From contig SPJV01000102.1 of assembly GCA_006844765.1 (NCBI GenBank), positions 21,889-85,888 on the forward strand: a stretch of DNA of 64,000 bases, read 5' to 3'. Both the position numbers and the translations under genes were made by a program. Under the pieces are notes generated by a model. The model saw only the letters and a program-made list of their open reading frames with translations, made no database searches and was not told the origin of the DNA. Shown one piece after another: positions 59,919 to 64,000 of this stretch. Origin of the DNA: Alphaproteobacteria bacterium. GTDB taxonomy: Bacteria > Pseudomonadota > Alphaproteobacteria > UBA8366 > Aestuariispiraceae. Every line of letters begins with the position of its first letter. Positions within the stretch are counted from its first letter, which is position 1.

Positions 59919-60824
59919 ATGCTGCGACTAAAGCGCCGATTGCCAAGCCTGAACGCCCTATTGTGCTTCGAGGCGGCTGGGCGGCATTTGAGCTTCACGC
60001 GAGCCGCCGATGAGTTATGCGTCACCCAAGGCGCCGTCAGCCGACAGATCAGAGAGATCGAGAACGCGCTTGGGCTTGAGTTGTTTCTCCGTGGCCACCG
60101 GTCCGTGACGATGACCGATGACGGTCGACGCTATCATCATGCGGTTACCGTCGCTCTTGAGCATCTAGCCGATGCAACAGAGGATGTTGTCGCCAGGCCC
60201 AAGGCGCGCCAGGTAACGGTGGCGGCGACGACAGCCATATCGATGCATTGGCTATTGCCGCGCTTGCCTGACCTACATGCCCAATTCCCCGACCTTGATG
60301 TTCAGGTTCTCGCATCCGATGCCGAGCTATCGACCCTTGAGGATACATTCGATATTGGAATTCAGTATGGCCATGGGCGATGGCAGGACCTGGATGAAAC
60401 CTATCTATGCGCAGGCGAGGTCGTACCCGTTTGCAGTCCAAACTTTTTAAGAGGCCGCGCCCCGTTCAAACAGGCGAGTGATTTGCTGGAACAACCGCTG
60501 ATTCAGCTAGATGACAAACGAATGGACTGGGTCAGTTGGCCAGCATGGTTTCGTGCCGCCGGCGTCGATGGGCCATACCCGAACCCGGCATTGCGGGTAA
60601 ACGACTACACATTATTGAACAAATCCGCGTTCGAAGGGCATGGCGTCGCATTGGGCATGAAACAACTGCTTGATGAGCATTTTGAAAGAAACTGGCTTGT
60701 TGTCGCACATGAGTGCAGCCTGCGCACCGATTTCAGCTTCTATCTGGTTGTTCCGCGCGTTCGCCCTTTGAGCGCGGATGGACGGATTGTCCAAGACTGG
60801 ATCACCAGCCAGTTCCGGAAATAG
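59919..60824 (+). CDS. LysR-type transcriptional regulator (GcvA-like)
   Basis: A 301-residue regulator. Its N-terminus LRLKRRLPSLNALLCFEAAG and the winged helix AADELCVTQGAVSRQIREIE are typical of the GcvA subgroup, and the remainder is the inducer-binding domain (TVAATTAISMHWLLPRLPDL). It lies between a leftward catabolic operon and a rightward operon (molybdoenzyme, methyltransferase, enolase-superfamily enzyme). It is the natural candidate to regulate both; the inducer is unknown. Confidence 0.88.
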   Translation: MLRLKRRLPSLNALLCFEAAGRHLSFTRAADELCVTQGAVSRQIREIENALGLELFLRGHRSVTMTDDGRRYHHAVTVALEHLADATEDVVARPKARQVTVAATTAISMHWLLPRLPDLHAQFPDLDVQVLASDAELSTLEDTFDIGIQYGHGRWQDLDETYLCAGEVVPVCSPNFLRGRAPFKQASDLLEQPLIQLDDKRMDWVSWPAWFRAAGVDGPYPNPALRVNDYTLLNKSAFEGHGVALGMKQLLDEHFERNWLVVAHECSLRTDFSFYLVVPRVRPLSADGRIVQDWITSQFRK

Positions 60825-60980
60825 GATGTCTGGGCGCCATCAAATTTCCTCATGCAAAGGCATGACTAATTCTCCGCCATAAGACCCAACTAATTTGCTT
60901 TGACGATAACCGGTGCCACGCGGAAGATTCTACGAATGTCCAGTATTGGGATGCTCCGAATGACGCTGGGCCGGGGAACG

Positions 60981-62066
60981 ATGGAAATGTCATATTGGGT
61001 CAAGGATTCATCGGGGATGTCGGTCCTGGATCGTTCGTTGGAACCGAAAGTCGAGCGACTAACGGACTATCTCACACCGACCGAACAGTTCTTCGTTTGC
61101 AACAGCGGAGCGACACCCAGAATTCAATCCGGGTCTTATGAACTGAGACTTGTCGGTGACGGCATTTCAAACGACGTTTCGCTTTCGTACGACGACCTCC
61201 TCACCATGCCGCAACACACGGTTCGGGCGGTTATGGAGTGCGCAGGCAATCATCGATCAATGTTTCGCGATGTCATGGGGGTTGAGCTCGACAAGCGCCC
61301 TCAGGTCACGGAACTCATGTGGTCCACGGGCGCAATCGGGATGGCGGAATGGCGTGGCGTGCCGCTGGCTCATGTGTTGGAAATGGCTGGGCTCAAACAG
61401 AGTGCCTATCATGTCTGCCCGAAGGGGTCCGAGACTGATTCCCGTGAAGGGATTATTGAGATACCAATGCCCCTATCCAAGGCGATGGACCCCGATACGA
61501 TCCTCGCGCTGGAGATGAACGGCCAACCCTTGCCGCCCGACCACGGACACCCGGTTCGCGTTATCGTTCCAGGCTGGATCGGTGCATACAGCGTCAAGTG
61601 GGTCCGCGAAATCGAAATCTCGACCGAGCATCTCTGGGTTACCCGCAACACTGAGTTTTACGTGATGATGGGGGAGGATTGGCCCGTTGAGGCAGGCTCT
61701 CCGGCGAAAGGTGCGCCGATCACCGAACAATCGTTGAAGAGTGCGCTCGCGCTTGAGTGGCCGGTGTCTCTTCCCGCCGGGCCTCACACGCTTCGTGGCT
61801 TTGCCCGCTCGCCAGGCCGTCCCATTGCAAGTGTCCATTGGTCTGATGACCATGGGGCCACATGGAACGACGCCACACTTTCAGGACCCAATGAGAAGTG
61901 GGGGTGGGCGTTGTTTGAGTTTCAGTGGACGGCGACCCCGGGCGATCACGCGATCATGACTCGTGCAACGGATATCGACGGGCGAACGCAACCAATGTCC
62001 ATACCGTTTAACACGGGCGGCTATCTCTATAACGCGGTGCATCCTCACCCGATAGAGGTGACATGA
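60981..62066 (+). CDS. Sulfite-oxidase-fold molybdopterin-dependent oxidoreductase
   Basis: A 361-residue molybdoenzyme. The conserved Mo-binding Cys is in MECAGNHRSMF (about 88), inside the oxidoreductase molybdopterin domain. Other motifs are WSTGAIGMAEWRGVPLAHVL and GHPVRVIVPGWIGAYSVKWV. The C-terminal ~120 residues are the Mo-co dimerisation domain (LRGFARSPGRPIASVHWSDD). No signal peptide or Tat motif is seen and no cytochrome partner follows. The start is uncertain: 60981 has GGGGAACG next to it, while several earlier ATG/TTG codons exist. The substrate could be sulfite or an organic sulfur compound. The stop overlaps the next start (ATGA). Confidence 0.82.
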   Translation: MEMSYWVKDSSGMSVLDRSLEPKVERLTDYLTPTEQFFVCNSGATPRIQSGSYELRLVGDGISNDVSLSYDDLLTMPQHTVRAVMECAGNHRSMFRDVMGVELDKRPQVTELMWSTGAIGMAEWRGVPLAHVLEMAGLKQSAYHVCPKGSETDSREGIIEIPMPLSKAMDPDTILALEMNGQPLPPDHGHPVRVIVPGWIGAYSVKWVREIEISTEHLWVTRNTEFYVMMGEDWPVEAGSPAKGAPITEQSLKSALALEWPVSLPAGPHTLRGFARSPGRPIASVHWSDDHGATWNDATLSGPNEKWGWALFEFQWTATPGDHAIMTRATDIDGRTQPMSIPFNTGGYLYNAVHPHPIEVT

Positions 62067-62719
62067 TGGCGGATGACTTCGAAGACCGGCTGGACGCCGT
62101 GTACGACGCGTCCAGTGATCAAGAGCGTCTGAATGATATCTACGATAACTGGGCAACTGACTACGAACGGCACTTGTGGGCTTCGGGAAATCCCTACATC
62201 GCGATGATCGTCGGTTACGTCGTGAGGCACGTTCCCGACCGTCACGCGCGGTTACTGGACGGCGGTTGCGGCCCGGGTGTGCTATCGTCAGCCCTGCACG
62301 CCATTGGCTACGACACCATCATTGGCATTGATCCATCGCAAGGCATGCTGGAAGTCGCGCGGACAAAGCGTTGTTATTCCGAACTGCATAACATGCTGTT
62401 ATCGGCGGATATCGACTTCGCGGTCGACAGTTTCGACGGCGTTATCGTCTCTGGCGTCCTCACCCATGGCCATGCTCCGCCGGACGCGCTCGACGGCATT
62501 CTGCGGATTGCCAAACCTGGAGCACCCATCATCTTCACCATGTCAGGCGCCGGCTACGAGGATTGCGGTTTTCGAGAAAAGATGGATCGCCTGGAATCGG
62601 ACGGTGACTGGGTCTTCGTCGAGAAAACCAAACCATTCCGGACCTTCCCCTTCATTGAACACCATGCAGATGTGCGCCACTGGGTGAATGTCTATCTTAA
62701 ACCTGAGCACCGGAGTTAA
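62063..62719 (+). CDS. Class I SAM-dependent methyltransferase
   Basis: A 218-residue methyltransferase with SAM motif RLLDGGCGPGVLSSALHAIG and acidic strand IGIDPSQGMLEVA. The DNWATDYERHL segment at the start and WVFVEKTKPFRTFP near the end are typical of small-molecule (often Williams-Beuren-like) methyltransferases. It is translationally coupled to the molybdoenzyme (ATGA overlap) and lies five bases before the second enolase-superfamily gene. A role in modifying or detoxifying the same substrate is likely but unknown. Confidence 0.84.
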   Translation: MMADDFEDRLDAVYDASSDQERLNDIYDNWATDYERHLWASGNPYIAMIVGYVVRHVPDRHARLLDGGCGPGVLSSALHAIGYDTIIGIDPSQGMLEVARTKRCYSELHNMLLSADIDFAVDSFDGVIVSGVLTHGHAPPDALDGILRIAKPGAPIIFTMSGAGYEDCGFREKMDRLESDGDWVFVEKTKPFRTFPFIEHHADVRHWVNVYLKPEHRS

Positions 62720-62724
62720 CCCAA

Positions 62725-63819
62725 ATGAAGATCACGCGGATTTCAATTCACCAGGTCGATGTCCCGATCAAGCCAGCAACGATATCGCATGACCGGGTCA
62801 TGTCGGTGTTCGACATCACTCTTGTCCGTATTGAGACAGATGCCGGTATCGAAGGTTGGGGCGACACAGTGCCGTGGGGTGCCAACTTCGTGGCCGCATT
62901 CCCCGAAGGTGCCCGCGCTGGCCTGGAATTCCTTGCGCCGAAACTGATCGGTCGTGACCCTCGGGACGTTGCCGCCATCAGCGATTTGATGGACTTTGAA
63001 ATGACCGGACAGCCCTATATCAAAACGGCGCTGGATGTTGCCTGCTGGGATATTTTAGCACGCTCGATGGATGCGCCGTTGTATCGCGTTCTGGGCGGCA
63101 TGGTGACGGAGCGTCCTGAAGTCGTGGGTTCGGTGCCACCGATACCGGGTGACGAACTCCAAGCCGCCATGGACGCTCTGCGGGCAAACGGTATCGCTCA
63201 GTTCTCAGGAAAGACGAGCGGGGATGTGGCCGCCGACATCGACTATCTGCGCTGGATGGGGGAACGCATGCGTCCGGGAGAGTCTCTCAAATATGATGGC
63301 AATGGCGGATGGCGCGTCGATGAAGCGATCCGGGTGGCCAAGGGCATGGGCGACATCGACGTCTATTTCGAACAGCCTTGCGCGACCTATGCGGAATGCC
63401 GGGAAGTGCGGCGAACGACGGGCATACCGCTGATATTGGACGAATCTGCGACGGATGTGGGCATCGTCGTCCAGGCCAAGTCGGATGGCGTTTTGGACGG
63501 GTTGAATCTCAAGCTTGCCAAGGTTGGCGGCATTTCGAAGATGAGACTGATCCGCGACCTTTGCGTCGCGCTTCATGTACCGATGGAAATCCAGGACTCT
63601 TCATATAGCGAGTTGGCCTGCGCCGTCGTCGCCCATATGGGACACTCGACACCGGAACGGGCCATCAGATCGGTCATTCACCCAAAGGGCTTGCTGAAAG
63701 AGACCGTGAAGAATCCCCCGGTCATCGAGAATGGTCGGATGATAGCGCCAACAGGTCCGGGCATCGGGACAGTCCCGATGCTCGATGCTATCGGCGGTCC
63801 AATTTCTGTTTTCGAGTAG
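62725..63819 (+). CDS. Enolase-superfamily (mandelate racemase/muconate lactonizing) enzyme, second copy
   Basis: A 364-residue enzyme of the same superfamily as the gene at 57519, moderately diverged from it. Capping domain: ITRISIHQVDVPIKPATISH. Barrel residues: SGKTSG (Lys region), LKYDGNGGW (Asp), VYFEQPC (Glu), LILDESATD (Asp/Glu), LNLKLAKVGGIS (Lys) and MEIQDSSYSELA. Both paralogues share LIRD.C.A and a related end region, so they may act on related stereoisomers or successive steps. It is the third gene of the operon beginning at 60981. Confidence 0.85.
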   Translation: MKITRISIHQVDVPIKPATISHDRVMSVFDITLVRIETDAGIEGWGDTVPWGANFVAAFPEGARAGLEFLAPKLIGRDPRDVAAISDLMDFEMTGQPYIKTALDVACWDILARSMDAPLYRVLGGMVTERPEVVGSVPPIPGDELQAAMDALRANGIAQFSGKTSGDVAADIDYLRWMGERMRPGESLKYDGNGGWRVDEAIRVAKGMGDIDVYFEQPCATYAECREVRRTTGIPLILDESATDVGIVVQAKSDGVLDGLNLKLAKVGGISKMRLIRDLCVALHVPMEIQDSSYSELACAVVAHMGHSTPERAIRSVIHPKGLLKETVKNPPVIENGRMIAPTGPGIGTVPMLDAIGGPISVFE

Positions 63820-64000
63820 CGACCGCCGTACATATTACTGAGGGAGCGTGTTTGAGCAATTTATCTACGCCCGCTTCTGGCTAAACCCGGCTGTTTGGCG
63901 GCAAAGCCTATCTTGGCTGTTCTTGCCCTGAAAGCAGACCTTGGTCTGGGCAGCCTATGCCGGGTTTTCGAGTGCGAAGCCATACTCGGATTGATGCCAG
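63820..64000. other. End of window: no intact gene, possible 3' end of a minus-strand gene
   Basis: 181 bases without a supported gene. On the minus strand a frame entering from the right edge reads WHQSEYGFALENPA and stops at 63955-63957. Fourteen codons are too few to name a product. I see no copy of the tRNA-Pro 3' end that would mark an island boundary. Confidence 0.3.

Overview
The window reads as a contiguous piece of an alphaproteobacterial chromosome, most like a heterotrophic (possibly marine) member of the Rhodospirillales and relatives. The main evidence is a GcrA-type cell-cycle regulator, a DUF3035/BamF-type lipoprotein, a four-subunit sarcosine oxidase and NnrU. Coding density is high and base composition is GC-rich. 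The exceptions are AT-rich patches near 6890-6990, 15900-16000, 23600-23680, 27010-27115 and 57090-57180. The taxonomic call is an inference from gene content.

Left part (1-6753): the 3' end of ileS, then lspA, a BamF-like lipoprotein, a pair of M16 peptidases, a solute-binding protein, a VOC protein and a creatininase-family hydrolase. A foreign-looking block (about 6754-9790) follows. It holds a modular, repeat-rich protein with a basic, lower-GC C-terminus, a probable immunity protein, a truncated immunity paralogue, a small membrane protein, and eroded fragments of a second copy of the modular gene. This is the best candidate for an undescribed polymorphic toxin/immunity family.

Middle-left (9766-26135): MOSC protein, Lon-related protease, phosphoheptose isomerase, an M24-fold protein, two stand-alone response regulators, gcrA with DnaA boxes and clustered GANTC sites upstream, transporters, a Rieske/VOC/epimerase operon, D-cysteine desulfhydrase and a GntR regulator. 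Next is a LysR-headed cluster (26136-31861) that encodes a complete second fumarate reductase/succinate dehydrogenase-like complex plus a two-subunit class I fumarase-type hydro-lyase. Its flavoprotein lacks the usual FAD-linking histidine.

Centre (31939-38656): a phosphotransferase-fold kinase converges on an operon made of a broken secreted subtilase gene, a type I secretion ABC transporter, its HlyD adaptor and, translationally coupled, a methyltransferase fused to a QueC-like PP-loop domain. The fusion is a candidate maturation enzyme for a secreted product.

Right part (39145-56863): mostly housekeeping and catabolic genes, including a 3-hydroxyacyl-CoA dehydrogenase-type SDR, NnrU, a DUF3253 protein, DMT exporter, glycerol kinase, alpha/beta hydrolase, sarcosine oxidase BDAG, a C-terminal processing protease, ribokinase, a two-part methyltransferase, a CBS protein and a DUF924 protein. 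A tRNA-Pro(CGG) at 57010 is followed by gene-poor sequence with a gene remnant. Beyond it lies a probable catabolic island: two enolase-superfamily enzymes, a zinc-independent quinone-oxidoreductase-like dehydrogenase, a LysR regulator, a sulfite-oxidase-fold molybdoenzyme and a methyltransferase. The right boundary lies outside the window.
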